From: Mycobacterium sp. E1747
Lineage (GTDB): Bacteria; Actinomycetota; Actinomycetes; Mycobacteriales; Mycobacteriaceae
DNA length: 50,193 nucleotides
NCBI RefSeq assembly: GCF_001667775.1
Contig: NZ_LZJI01000246.1
Span: 1-50,193 of the forward strand
Reading direction: 5' to 3'
Shown here: in pieces, positions 16,264 through 24,453 of the stretch
Layout of the letters: the number at the start of each line of letters is the position of its first letter
Numbering within the stretch: position 1 is the stretch's first letter
The notes under the pieces: model-generated
Database searches by the model: none
Told to the model about the DNA's origin: nothing
Seen by the model: only the letters and a program-made list of their open reading frames with translations
Made by a program: the position numbers and the translations under genes

Positions 16264-17225
16264 TTGACGGCCAACGACAACCCGAAGTCACCCGCGGCGT
16301 CCGTCCACCACCGAGTGGGCCGTAATCCCACGCCGGTCAATTCGGCGCTCACCCCGTCCGGGTGGAACTTGCACGACACCTCGGTGAGCATCTCCTCGCC
16401 GGCGGCGAAATCGACGGTCAGGTCGAGCGCGTCGACGCGGACCCGTTGGGCATGGCTGGCGCGCAACCACATTTCGATGCGTTCCTCCTGGGCGTTCCAG
16501 CGCGCCACGTGCTGGTAGGCCTCGACGTCGAAGTCGGCGTCGAGTTGCCGGTTGATCACCGCCAGCACATTGCGATTGAACGCCGCGGTCACTCCGGCCG
16601 AATCGTCGTAGGCGCGCACCAGCCGGTCGGTGTCCTTGATCAGGTCCGTGCCCAGCAGCAGGCTGTCGCCGGGGCGCATCTGGGCGGACAGGCCGGAGAG
16701 GAACTCCGCGCGCGGTCCGGGTGTCAAGTTGCCGATCGTGGAACCAAGGAACACGAACAGGCGCCGCCCGCCGGTCGGGATCTCGCTCAGGTGCTCCTCG
16801 AAATCACCGCAGACGGCGTTGATCTCGACTCCGGCATATTCCCGTTGGATGGCCGCCGCGGCCGTCGAGAGGATGCCGGCGTCGACGTCGAACGGGACGA
16901 ACCTGCGCAGCGATCCGCGCTCGCGCAGCGCGTCGAGCAGCAGCCGGGTCTTCTCCGACGTCCCGCTGCCCAGCTCCACCAGCGTGTCGGCCTCGCTGGC
17001 CGCCGCGACGTCGGCCGACCGTGCGCGCAGGATCTCGGCCTCGGCGCGGGTCGGATAGTACTCGGGCAGCCGGGTGATCTGATCGAACAGGTGGCTGCCC
17101 AGCGAATCGTAGAACCATTTGGGCGGCAACGACTTCGGCGTCTGTTGCAGGCCTTCGAACACGTCACGGCGCAACGCCCGGTACGCGGAGTCAGCGGCCA
17201 GGTGGTTGGACAGCGTCAGCGTCAT
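16260..17225 (-). CDS. egtD: L-histidine N-alpha-methyltransferase EgtD
   Basis: The protein has 321 residues, the length I recall for the M. tuberculosis enzyme. EgtD trimethylates histidine to hercynine with SAM, the committed step to ergothioneine. Landmarks are PPKWFYDSLGSHLFDQITRLPEYYPTRAE-type sequence near residues 34-60, the SAM loop LVELGSGTSEKTRLLLDAL near 83, PFDVDAGIL near 110, and FLGSTIGNLTPG near 160. C-terminal EEMLTEVSCKF is typical of the DUF2260 family. Start ATG 17225 overlaps the egtC stop as ATGA. Confidence 0.96.
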   Translation of the reverse strand: MTLTLSNHLAADSAYRALRRDVFEGLQQTPKSLPPKWFYDSLGSHLFDQITRLPEYYPTRAEAEILRARSADVAAASEADTLVELGSGTSEKTRLLLDALRERGSLRRFVPFDVDAGILSTAAAAIQREYAGVEINAVCGDFEEHLSEIPTGGRRLFVFLGSTIGNLTPGPRAEFLSGLSAQMRPGDSLLLGTDLIKDTDRLVRAYDDSAGVTAAFNRNVLAVINRQLDADFDVEAYQHVARWNAQEERIEMWLRASHAQRVRVDALDLTVDFAAGEEMLTEVSCKFHPDGVSAELTGVGLRPTRWWTDAAGDFGLSLAVK

Positions 17226-17935
17226 CGATAACCTTCCGAGTGATCCAGCGGGGTCAGCGCGACACCCGTCGCGGTGACCTCGACGAGGTGGCGGTCCGGC
17301 ACTTCCTCCCAACCGGGGTCGTCGTCGTAGGGCTCGCTGGCCACCACGACGCCGTCGGCGCGGCGCAGGATCGACAGCGTGTCTCCCCAAGTCGTCGCCA
17401 GCAGGCGAGAACCGTTGGCGGCCAGGATGTTCAGCCGGGCGCTCGGGTCGGCCGCCGCGATCCCGGCGATGGTCTGGCCGAGCGCGTCGAGGCCGCGGTC
17501 GAAGATGGCCGCCGCGAGTAGTGCACTGTCGCAGACGGATTCGGCCCGCGAGGTCACCGGCAACACGGCGCGGTCGACGACCCCGTTGTGCGACAACAAC
17601 CACTGGCCGTCGGTGAACGGCGCCGTCGCGCTGATGTCGATCGGCATCCCGACCGTCGCCGAACGCACCGCGGCCACCACGCAGTGGCTGCGCAGCGCTG
17701 GTGCGACCGAGTCGAACGACGCGTCACCCCACAGCGGCGCCGGGCTGCGCCAGCGGCGCGGCGCAAGGCCCTCCGCGGAGCGATCGAAAAACCCGACACC
17801 CCAACCGTCGGCGTTGAGCAGGCCGTGCTTCTGCAGGCGCGGGGCATACGACTGCACTCGCAGTCCATATGGCGGGTCCAGCACCAGCGAGGAGAGGCTG
17901 ACCTGGGACCCGAGCCAACCGAGGTGGCGGCACAT
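17222..17935 (-). CDS. egtC: Gamma-glutamyl-hercynylcysteine sulfoxide amidohydrolase EgtC
   Basis: The protein has 237 residues. It is a class II glutamine amidotransferase-like N-terminal nucleophile enzyme that removes the gamma-glutamyl group in ergothioneine synthesis. The second codon is Cys (MCRHLGWLG), so removal of Met exposes the catalytic N-terminal cysteine; this fixes the start at ATG 17935, although the frame is open upstream. HGLLNADGWGVGFFD near residue 37 and SHNGVVD near 98 are family landmarks. It sits between egtB (one-base overlap TGATG) and egtD (ATGA). Confidence 0.95.
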   Translation of the reverse strand: MCRHLGWLGSQVSLSSLVLDPPYGLRVQSYAPRLQKHGLLNADGWGVGFFDRSAEGLAPRRWRSPAPLWGDASFDSVAPALRSHCVVAAVRSATVGMPIDISATAPFTDGQWLLSHNGVVDRAVLPVTSRAESVCDSALLAAAIFDRGLDALGQTIAGIAAADPSARLNILAANGSRLLATTWGDTLSILRRADGVVVASEPYDDDPGWEEVPDRHLVEVTATGVALTPLDHSEGYR

Positions 17936-19278
17936 CAGGCGGAATCCTCGACGTCCCAAGCCAACCGGACGCCGGAGAAGATCTGACGCCGGATCGGGTG
18001 GTCCCAGTTGCGGAAGCTCGGCCGCAGGATGCTGGGCTCCACCGCCCACGAGCCGCCGCGCAGTACCCGGTAGTCACCAAAGAAGAACGGCTGGGAGTAG
18101 CGCTCGTAGATCATCGGGACAAAGCCCGGCCAGGGCCGCAGCGGGGAGGACGTCCACTCCCACACGTCGCCGAGCATCTGCTCGGCCCCGTACGCCGAGG
18201 CGCCGGCGGGGTAGGCACCGACGGGTGCCGGGCGCAGCGCCGCGCCACCGAGGTTGGCCAGGGCGTCGGACGGCGGCCGCGAGCCCCACGGATAGCGGCG
18301 ACGGCTGTCGGTGGTCGGATCCCACGCGCAGGCCTTCTCCCATTCGATCTCGGTGGGCAGCCGCGCGCCGGCCCAGGCGGCGAACGCCTCGGCCTCGAAG
18401 TAGGTGACGTGCTGCACCGGTTCTTCGGCCGGGATGTCCTCGACGTTGCCGAATCGGGTGCGCGTCCGGATGTCGGGGTTCCAGAACTGCGGCGCGGTCA
18501 GGCCGGCGCGCTGGCGATGCTTCCAGCCGCGCTCCGACCACCAGCGCGGCTGCCGGTATCCCCCATCTTCGACGAAGTGCTGCCACTCGCCATTGGTGAC
18601 GGGCACCCGGCCGATCCGGAACGCGGGCACGTCGACTACGTGGGCGGGACGCTCGTTGTCCAAGGAGTACGGTTCGCTAACGGCGTCGACGCCCAGCACG
18701 AACGGACCGGCGGGGACTAACACCGAGGTGCCGGCCACGCCGGGCCGGCCCGCCGGCAAGGGCGCGGGGTCGCGCAGCAACGGGGGGCCGCCGCGCAGGT
18801 TCAGTGCCTGCAGCATGGTTTCGTCGTGCTGGTTCTCGTGGCTGATCACCAGTGCGAACGGGAAGCTGTCGGCATCCTCGGGCAGGGCGTCGAGGGCGTC
18901 GAGGGCGGCCTCGCGCACCGTGCGGCAATAGGCCCGTGCTCGGTCCGGCGACAGCAGCGGCAGCTCGACCCGGCTCGCGCGGGAGTGCACGAAGGCGTCG
19001 TAGAGGCCCTCGACGGCGGGCGGCAACATGCCGGGCTGGCTGGGGTCACCGCCGCGCAGCAGCCAGAATTCCTCCTGCTGACCGATGTGCGCGAGGTCCC
19101 ACACCAGCGGGCTCATCAGCGGGTCGTACTGCCGGTACAGTTCGGCGTCGTCGAACTCGACCAGCCGCAGGGTTCGCGTCCGCGCACGCGCGAGGTCGTC
19201 GGCGAGGCTTGCCCGGCATGACGATCGCAACCGCGGCGCAACCGGGCGCAGCGGGTCGGAATCATCCGCTGAAGTCAC
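17935..19278 (-). CDS. egtB: Ergothioneine sulfoxide synthase EgtB
   Basis: The protein has 447 residues. EgtB is a non-haem iron enzyme that joins hercynine to gamma-glutamylcysteine with O2. The N-terminal DinB-like domain includes SPLVWDLAHIGQQEEFW near residue 59 and ISHENQHDETMLQALN near 142, whose His residues (HENQH, plus the His in DLAHIG) are the expected iron ligands. The C-terminal formylglycine-generating-enzyme-like domain has PTEIEWEKACAWDP, YPWGS and LGDVWEWTSSPL, and ends SFRNWDHPIRRQIFSGVRLA. It is about 22 residues longer at the N-terminus than the M. tuberculosis protein as I remember it; GTG 19278 is supported by its GTGA overlap with egtA. Confidence 0.95.
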   Translation of the reverse strand: MTSADDSDPLRPVAPRLRSSCRASLADDLARARTRTLRLVEFDDAELYRQYDPLMSPLVWDLAHIGQQEEFWLLRGGDPSQPGMLPPAVEGLYDAFVHSRASRVELPLLSPDRARAYCRTVREAALDALDALPEDADSFPFALVISHENQHDETMLQALNLRGGPPLLRDPAPLPAGRPGVAGTSVLVPAGPFVLGVDAVSEPYSLDNERPAHVVDVPAFRIGRVPVTNGEWQHFVEDGGYRQPRWWSERGWKHRQRAGLTAPQFWNPDIRTRTRFGNVEDIPAEEPVQHVTYFEAEAFAAWAGARLPTEIEWEKACAWDPTTDSRRRYPWGSRPPSDALANLGGAALRPAPVGAYPAGASAYGAEQMLGDVWEWTSSPLRPWPGFVPMIYERYSQPFFFGDYRVLRGGSWAVEPSILRPSFRNWDHPIRRQIFSGVRLAWDVEDSA

Positions 19279-20534
19279 AGCTCCCCTTGCGCCAGGCGCG
19301 CCACGGTGGGCGCGATGCCGTGCTGGATCACCTGATCGGAGAAGTCGTCGCCGGGACATCGGCACCGCTCGACGGCGTCGACCAGCCGTTGCATCGAATC
19401 CCCGAGTTCGGGCGGCGCCAGCTCGGCGGCGACGGCCACGCACTTGTTGGCCGCGGCGTAAAGTCGCCGGTCCCGCAGGCCCACCCGGGCCGCGGTGTCC
19501 CAGGCGGTGGCCACCGGTTCGACCGCCTCGGCCGCCGTCTCGGCCGCGGCGGGATCGTCGAGCAGGGCCGTCAGGGTGAACACCACGGCCGGCCAGAACT
19601 CGTCCGACACGCTGTCGAGATAGCGGATTTCCAGCCACTGCCTCGGGCGCACCGGCGGAAACAGGGTGGTCAAGTGGTATTCCAGGTCCGCCACGGTGGG
19701 ACGGCGATCGCCGAGCAACACCCGGCCGTCAACCCAGTCGGCGAAGGGCACCCAGCGCGTGACCGCGGCGGCATCCGGGGCGTGCACCAACATCACCGGG
19801 GCCTTAAGCGCGTAGCGCGCCCAGTCGGTGCCTGGTTCGTCGTCGCTGGCGCCGAGGATGGGCCCGCACCGCGCCGAGTCCATCTGCCCCCACACCCACT
19901 GCCGGGTGGAAGCCCACCCGGTGAACTCGCCGCGCAGCATCGGGGAGTTCGCGGCGATCGCGATCATCGTGGGGCCCAGCGCGTGCGCCAACCGCACCCG
20001 CGCCGCCCAGCCGGCCCTCGGCCCGGCGTCGAGGTTTACCTGGATGGACGCGGTGGACGTCATCATCGCCGAGCCCGCGTCGCCCGAGCGGCTGGACGCG
20101 AAGAACTGCTCCATCGCGCGGTAGCGCGCGCCAGGGTTGATGCGCTTGGGCGGCCGCAGCGGGTCCGCCCCGAGGAAAACCAGACCCAGCCCGGCGTCGG
20201 CGAACGCCGACCGCAGCACGGCCTGATCGCGCCGCATCCCGTCGATGGCGCTGACCACCCCATCGGCCGGCGGACCGGACAGCTCCACGGCACCGCCGGG
20301 CTCCACCGTGATCCGGCTGCCACCCGGCAGCTCGGACAAGCCCCCCACCACCTCCCCGATCTCGGCCCAGCCAGGCCTGCGGTGCGGGTCGGCCGGGTCG
20401 TGGCAGTGGCCCTCCAACTCAAGACCCACGCGACCCAACGGGGCGTCCACCAGACAGCCGTCGGCGATGTAGCGCGCGGCGGCCTGGGAATCGGCCATCT
20501 CGGAGCCGGCGGTAGTGATAGCGGCGAACGTCAT
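19275..20534 (-). CDS. egtA: Glutamate-cysteine ligase EgtA
   Basis: The protein has 419 residues. EgtA makes gamma-glutamylcysteine for the EgtB step and belongs to the plant-type GCS2 family. The substrate and metal region is GRVGLELEGHC near residue 34, VEPGGAVELSGPP near 75, NPGARYRAMEQFF near 132, and MMTSTASIQVNLD near 155. AANSPML and RQWVWGQMDSARCG follow. ATG 20534 gives the N-terminus MTFAAITTAG, which matches the known start of the family better than the longer frame. It is the first gene of the operon; its promoter should lie in 20535-20700, where I see no clear operator. Confidence 0.94.
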   Translation of the reverse strand: MTFAAITTAGSEMADSQAAARYIADGCLVDAPLGRVGLELEGHCHDPADPHRRPGWAEIGEVVGGLSELPGGSRITVEPGGAVELSGPPADGVVSAIDGMRRDQAVLRSAFADAGLGLVFLGADPLRPPKRINPGARYRAMEQFFASSRSGDAGSAMMTSTASIQVNLDAGPRAGWAARVRLAHALGPTMIAIAANSPMLRGEFTGWASTRQWVWGQMDSARCGPILGASDDEPGTDWARYALKAPVMLVHAPDAAAVTRWVPFADWVDGRVLLGDRRPTVADLEYHLTTLFPPVRPRQWLEIRYLDSVSDEFWPAVVFTLTALLDDPAAAETAAEAVEPVATAWDTAARVGLRDRRLYAAANKCVAVAAELAPPELGDSMQRLVDAVERCRCPGDDFSDQVIQHGIAPTVARLAQGEL

Positions 20535-20701
20535 ATCACTATCCCTTCGGGCCTGAGCAAGCCTGAACACGCGTCTGCGGGCCTGTCTCCCCACCCAACC
20601 CGAGGGGACGGTGACCGCCATTCCTTCATCTAGCAGATGGCCCCGACATATTCCCGATCGCGCCGACTTTCACGCCTGCCGCCACGGCCCCGAAGCCCCG
20701 C

Positions 20702-21355
20702 TCACTGACCCAGCGCATTCTGCATCGCCCCAGCCAGCACGTTGACCGCCGGCCCGGCGTTGCCAGATTGGCAGACCTTGGCCTGCAGCAACACGTTTTC
20801 GCGCAGCCTGGTTTGATTGAAGCACCGCCGATCGGTGCCGGCTTCCTGCTTGGTCCAGTTCGCGTCGGCCGGACCGGGCGGCCCACCGTCGAACGACCAC
20901 ACCTGCGTCGCCCCGTTGTCCAGATGTATCGCGGTGGTCTGGCCCGAGCAGCCCACCGTCCGGTCCACCACGCGGTGGAAAGCTCGGTCGGCGGCCTCGT
21001 CGGTGGCGAACACCCCGACCGCCTGCTTGACGAAGTGGGTCTGGTCGTTGGCCGACGTCTGCGTGACGGCACCGTTGAACGATGCCAGGTCGGGGTCCTC
21101 GTACACCTCGGGCAGCCCGATGTCGGCCCAGTTGTTGCAGACGGGGACGTCGACCCAGTCGCCCTGGACCGGTCGGGTGAACACCGACTCCCAGGCCATG
21201 GGCCCGCCGACGACGTTGCCGACCGAGCCTTTGCCCAGGACGGCGTAGTTCACCACCCCCGGTTCCGAGGGGTGGGCGGTCGCGACGGGTAGCGCGACCC
21301 CGCACTGGATGGCCAGGCCGATGGTGATTGCGGCGCCGCGAACCCGCATGGTCAT
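20702..21355 (-). CDS. Secreted PknH-sensor-like domain protein (Rv3705c type)
   Basis: The protein has about 217 residues. The N-terminus is a signal peptide (RVRGAAITIGLAIQCGVALPVATAHP, cleaved after AHA-like ATA-H region). The remaining domain, with PMAWESVFTRPVQGDWVDVPVCNNWADIGLPEVYED-type sequence and Cys pairs (VCNNW, VGCSGQT, RRCFN, KVCQSG), resembles the extracellular PknH sensor domain. Family: PknH_C-like lipoproteins and secreted proteins; the ligand is unknown. ATG 21355 follows a GCTGGA ribosome site, but ATG 21367 and 21349 are also possible. Confidence 0.72.
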   Translation of the reverse strand: MTMRVRGAAITIGLAIQCGVALPVATAHPSEPGVVNYAVLGKGSVGNVVGGPMAWESVFTRPVQGDWVDVPVCNNWADIGLPEVYEDPDLASFNGAVTQTSANDQTHFVKQAVGVFATDEAADRAFHRVVDRTVGCSGQTTAIHLDNGATQVWSFDGGPPGPADANWTKQEAGTDRRCFNQTRLRENVLLQAKVCQSGNAGPAVNVLAGAMQNALGQ

Positions 21356-21388
21356 TCCAGCGATCATGCCAGGACGCCGGCGCGTTGG

Positions 21389-22837
21389 TCAGCCCCCGTT
21401 GCCCCGCACGCCCTCTTCGACCACCTTGGCGAGGTCGGGGTCGACGTTGCGCCAGTACTCGAACACCCGGGACAGCACCGGCTCTTTGACACCCTTGGAG
21501 ACGTGTCCAATGATGTTGTGCGCCAACCTATCCCGGGCAGCGTCGTCGAGGACGTCGCGCACCATGGTGCCGGCCTGTCCCCAGTCGTCGTCCTCGGCGT
21601 GCAGGGTGTACGCGGCGCGGACCATGTCGCCGTCGGCGTGCCAGCGCACCTCGGCGGCGCGCGCCGGGTCGGCGTGCGGGCCGCCGTAGGAGTTGGGCGC
21701 ATAGACGGGATCGGAAACGTTCTTGACCCGCATCGCCCCGTCCTTCGAATAGCTGTTCACCTCGACCTTCGGCGTGTTCACGGGAATCTGCCGATAGTTG
21801 GTCCCCAACCGGGCGCGGTGCGCGTCGGAGTAGGAGAACCCGCGGGCCTGCAGCATCTTGTCGGGGCTCAGCCCGGTGCCGGGCACGATGTTGTTCGGCT
21901 CGAAGGCCGCCTGCTCGATCTCGGTGTGGTAATCGGTGACGTTGCGGTTCAGCGTCATCTTGCCGACATCGATCAGCGGGTAGTCGCCGTGCGGCCACAC
22001 CTTGGTCAGGTCGAACGGGTTGAACCGATAGTTACGGGCCTCCTCGTACGGCATGATCTGCATCTTCAGCGTCCAGCTGGGGTGATCCCCGCCCTCGATC
22101 GCCTCGTAAAGGTCGCGCTGGTGGTAGTCACCGTCCTCGCCGGCCAGCCGGTCCGCATCCTCCTGGGTGAGGAAGTCGATGCCCTGATCGGTGATGAAAT
22201 GGTATTTGACCCAAAAGATTTCACCGCCGGCGTTGATCCAGCTGTACGTGTGGCTGCTGTAGCCGTTCATGTGCCGCCAGGTCTTGGGGATGCCGCGATC
22301 ACCCATCAGCCAGGTCACCTGATGCGCGGACTCCGGTGAGAGCGTCCAGAAGTCCCACTGCATGTTGTGGTCGCGCACATTGCTTGCCTGCAGCCGTTTC
22401 TGGGACCGGATGAAGTGCTGGAACTTCAGCGGGTCGCGCATGAAGAAGACAGGGGTGTTGTTGCCGACCAGGTCGAAATTGCCTTCGCTGGTATAGAACT
22501 TGAGCGCGAAGCCACGTGGGTCGCGCCAGGTGTCCGGGCTGCCCCGCTCACCGGCGACGGTGGAGAACCGGGCCAGCATGTCCGTCTTGGTGCCGGGCTG
22601 AAAGACCGCTGCCCTGGTGTATTTACTGACGTCGTTGGTGACCTCGAAGGTTCCGAAAGCGCCGCCGCCCTTCGCGTGCGGCTGACGTTCCGGGATGCGT
22701 TCCCGGTTGAATTGGGCCATCTGTTCGATCAGATAGTGGTCCTGCAGCAGGATCGGACCGTCGGGGCCGATCGTCAACGATTGGTCGTCGCTGGGCGCAG
22801 CGATGCCGGCGTCGGTGGTGGTGAAACGCTCCGTCAT
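21389..22837 (-). CDS. katA: Monofunctional haem catalase
   Basis: The protein has 482 residues, the length of small-subunit clade catalases. It degrades hydrogen peroxide. The distal His54 sits in RQPHAKGGGAFG, where Gln-Pro replaces the more usual Val-Val; the distal Asn is in VGNNTPVFFMRD near residue 127; the proximal haem Tyr is in the FSYSDAHRARLG segment near 337. The C-terminus ends in the family tail. It is inserted into a backbone that in M. tuberculosis lacks it at this position; from memory that species relies on KatG instead. A perfect 10-base dyad lies 46 bases upstream, so regulated expression is likely. Confidence 0.95.
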   Translation of the reverse strand: MTERFTTTDAGIAAPSDDQSLTIGPDGPILLQDHYLIEQMAQFNRERIPERQPHAKGGGAFGTFEVTNDVSKYTRAAVFQPGTKTDMLARFSTVAGERGSPDTWRDPRGFALKFYTSEGNFDLVGNNTPVFFMRDPLKFQHFIRSQKRLQASNVRDHNMQWDFWTLSPESAHQVTWLMGDRGIPKTWRHMNGYSSHTYSWINAGGEIFWVKYHFITDQGIDFLTQEDADRLAGEDGDYHQRDLYEAIEGGDHPSWTLKMQIMPYEEARNYRFNPFDLTKVWPHGDYPLIDVGKMTLNRNVTDYHTEIEQAAFEPNNIVPGTGLSPDKMLQARGFSYSDAHRARLGTNYRQIPVNTPKVEVNSYSKDGAMRVKNVSDPVYAPNSYGGPHADPARAAEVRWHADGDMVRAAYTLHAEDDDWGQAGTMVRDVLDDAARDRLAHNIIGHVSKGVKEPVLSRVFEYWRNVDPDLAKVVEEGVRGNGG

Positions 22838-22882
22838 GGCGCTATCTCCTCGTTTGGTGGGCTGCCCTCAGGTATCCGCGAC

Positions 22883-22910
22883 GAATAGTCATGCGTACCA
22901 ATGACTATTC
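22883..22910. promoter_or_regulatory. Perfect 10-base dyad upstream of the catalase gene
   Basis: GAATAGTCAT (22883-22892) and ATGACTATTC (22901-22910) are perfect inverted copies separated by GCGTACCA. It is AT-rich relative to the region and lies 46-73 bases upstream of the catalase start, on the divergent side of nothing else, since the next gene's stop is at 22946. A dimeric regulator is the natural reader; Fur/PerR or MarR types are possible by analogy with other catalases. Confidence 0.6.
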
Positions 22911-22945
22911 CCCTTTCTGGACAAGGTCAAGAAACGCATCGGTGG

Positions 22946-23392
22946 TCACGGACGCGGTGCCGGCGCGGCGGGCGTTGGGCTGACGGCGCTCGCCGGTGGC
23001 TGGCCCGGGCCGCTGAGGCCCGGCCCGCCGGCCGGTCCGGCGGGGCCGCCGGGACCGCCGGGGGGCATGGGCACGATCAGGCCGGGGCCGCCATAGCCCC
23101 ACTGGCCGCTTGGGCCCGGGCCCCACGGTCCGTTGCCCGGTCCGGGGCCACCGGGACCGCCGCCTGGTCTGAACATTGGGCCGTGGTGATCGTGACAGTG
23201 GTGGTAATGGCCGTACACGAACGCGCCGACGAAGAAGACCGTCGAGATGATGAAGACAATGCCGGCGACGATGATCACCCACGCCGCGGCCGTGTACAGC
23301 GCCGGCGGCTTCACCCGTTCGGCGGGTGGCGGCGCGGGTGAGGTCGTGGCGGCGGGGGTCGGCGGCGGCGTCGGTCCGGGTGTCTCGGTCAT
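22946..23392 (-). CDS. Pro/Gly-rich membrane protein (Rv3706c/Rv3705A type)
   Basis: The protein has 148 residues. A Pro/Thr-rich N-terminal tail (TPGPTPPPTPAATTSPAPPP) precedes one membrane helix near residues 33-60 (AAAWVIIVAGIVFIISTVFFVGAFVYG). A short His-rich stretch (HYHHCHDHHG) and a long Gly/Pro-rich tail follow. ATG 23392 begins MTETPGPT; the upstream frame has no support. It is a tandem paralogue of the gene at 23538-23924, with which it shares the layout tail-helix-His cluster-Gly/Pro tail. Function is unknown; the His cluster could bind metal. Confidence 0.72.
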   Translation of the reverse strand: MTETPGPTPPPTPAATTSPAPPPAERVKPPALYTAAAWVIIVAGIVFIISTVFFVGAFVYGHYHHCHDHHGPMFRPGGGPGGPGPGNGPWGPGPSGQWGYGGPGLIVPMPPGGPGGPAGPAGGPGLSGPGQPPASAVSPTPAAPAPRP

Positions 23393-23471
23393 GCTTTGAA
23401 TAGTGCCCAGGGCCCGTGCGGGCCTAACAGGTTCGCCGCAGAAAATTGCTGTGAATCGACCTGCGGGTGAC

Positions 23472-23513
23472 AAAACGACGCGCAGCCCGGCACTCTCGCG
23501 AGCACCGGGCTGC
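23472..23513 (-). terminator. Hairpin terminator downstream of the small His-rich gene
   Basis: GCAGCCCGG (23482-23490) and CCGGGCTGC (23505-23513) form a perfect nine-pair stem with a 14-base loop. Read on the minus strand, the stem is followed by GTCGTTTTGTC, including TTTT at 23475-23472. It begins 24 bases beyond the stop of the minus-strand gene at 23538, a good place for its terminator. Confidence 0.6.
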
Positions 23514-23537
23514 TGGTTGTTTCAGTGAGAGCTTGGA

Positions 23538-23924
23538 CTACGGCGTCCGGGACGGGGCGACCGACGTCGGGATCTGGCTCGGGCCGGGTGCACCCGGGGT
23601 GGCCGCGCCGGGCCCGCCCTGCTGGATGCCGGCCGGCCCACCCTGCTGCGCACCCGGGCCACCCGGGCCGCCCATGCGGTGCGGGTGCATCCACGCCGCG
23701 TGGTGCTTGTGGTGGTGATGACCGTGGTGGCCGCCGCGGTGGCCGAGGATGAAGCCGGTGAAGAAGATGACCGCGACGATGAACACGATCCCGGCGACGA
23801 TGGCGACCCACGCGGCGAGGTGGAAGACGCGTGCCGCCCGGTAGGGGGCCGGTGCCGCCGCGGCGGCTGCCGGGGCAGTTGCGGTCGAGGACCGCGTGGT
23901 GGGGGTTTCAGATGTTTCACTCAT
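23538..23924 (-). CDS. His-rich small membrane protein, paralogue of the neighbour
   Basis: The protein has 128 residues. An Ala/Thr/Pro tail precedes a single membrane helix near residues 35-61 (FHLAAWVAIVAGIVFIVAVIFFTGFILGH). A cluster of His follows directly (HRGGHHGHHHHKHHAAWMHPHR), then a Gly/Gln/Pro tail. The helix and flanks match the 22946-23392 protein, so the two arose by tandem duplication. A metal-binding or peroxide-related role beside the catalase is possible but unproven. ATG 23924 was chosen; a hairpin terminator follows the stop. Confidence 0.72.
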   Translation of the reverse strand: MSETSETPTTRSSTATAPAAAAAAPAPYRAARVFHLAAWVAIVAGIVFIVAVIFFTGFILGHRGGHHGHHHHKHHAAWMHPHRMGGPGGPGAQQGGPAGIQQGGPGAATPGAPGPSQIPTSVAPSRTP

Positions 23925-24007
23925 GATGCAAATGATGAAGCCGTTAACAGTAGTTGCGGCTATGTGTCACTTATGTAGCAGCTGTGAGTGATTCGCCGCT
24001 TGCGCCC

Positions 24008-24388
24008 TCACCGGCCCGAAGCGGGTTCGACCCGTTCGGACAGCATGAACCGGTGGCCTTCGGGAGATCGCAGCCCCATCTCGCGCCTGCCCCACGGCTC
24101 GGTGGTGGGTACTTTGATGACCTCGGCCTGCTCAGAGACGGCGCGCCGGTAGAAGGTGTCGACACAGTCGACCGTCAGGTACGCAAGGTAACTGTGGTCG
24201 CCCAACTGGGCCGCAGGTAGGGCGTCAGGACATCGGCCAAGCCGGAAGGTCACGGGCCCCGCGGCGCAGAACGTCCAATTTCCGGGATCCGGTTCGGTGA
24301 TGTCGCAGCCGAGCACCGACCGAAACCACTCAGCGGCCGCGTCCAGATCGTGCACCGCCAGGACCGGGTCGGCACTTAGGAATTCCAT
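24008..24388 (-). CDS. VOC (glyoxalase/bleomycin resistance) superfamily protein
   Basis: The protein has 126 residues, one VOC unit. It begins MEFLSADPVLAVHDLDAAAEWFRSVLGC, the typical first beta-alpha motif. HSYLAYLTVDCVDTFYRRA and WGRREMGLRSPEGHRFMLSER follow, the last carrying the usual C-terminal metal-site Glu/His context. The family includes dioxygenases, isomerases and drug-binding proteins, so the reaction is not assignable. ATG 24388 was preferred to the upstream in-frame start because the VOC motif begins there. Confidence 0.75.
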   Translation of the reverse strand: MEFLSADPVLAVHDLDAAAEWFRSVLGCDITEPDPGNWTFCAAGPVTFRLGRCPDALPAAQLGDHSYLAYLTVDCVDTFYRRAVSEQAEVIKVPTTEPWGRREMGLRSPEGHRFMLSERVEPASGR

Positions 24389-24453
24389 GGCAGCAGTGTG
24401 AACGACGAACCAAGCCGGCCGCACATTGGTCTAGCAGGCGACCGGACTTGTCC

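Noticed and set aside
21389..22837. KatG-type catalase-peroxidase
   Set aside because: Length and motifs (HAKGGGAFG, FSYSDAHRARLG) fit the monofunctional haem catalase family instead.
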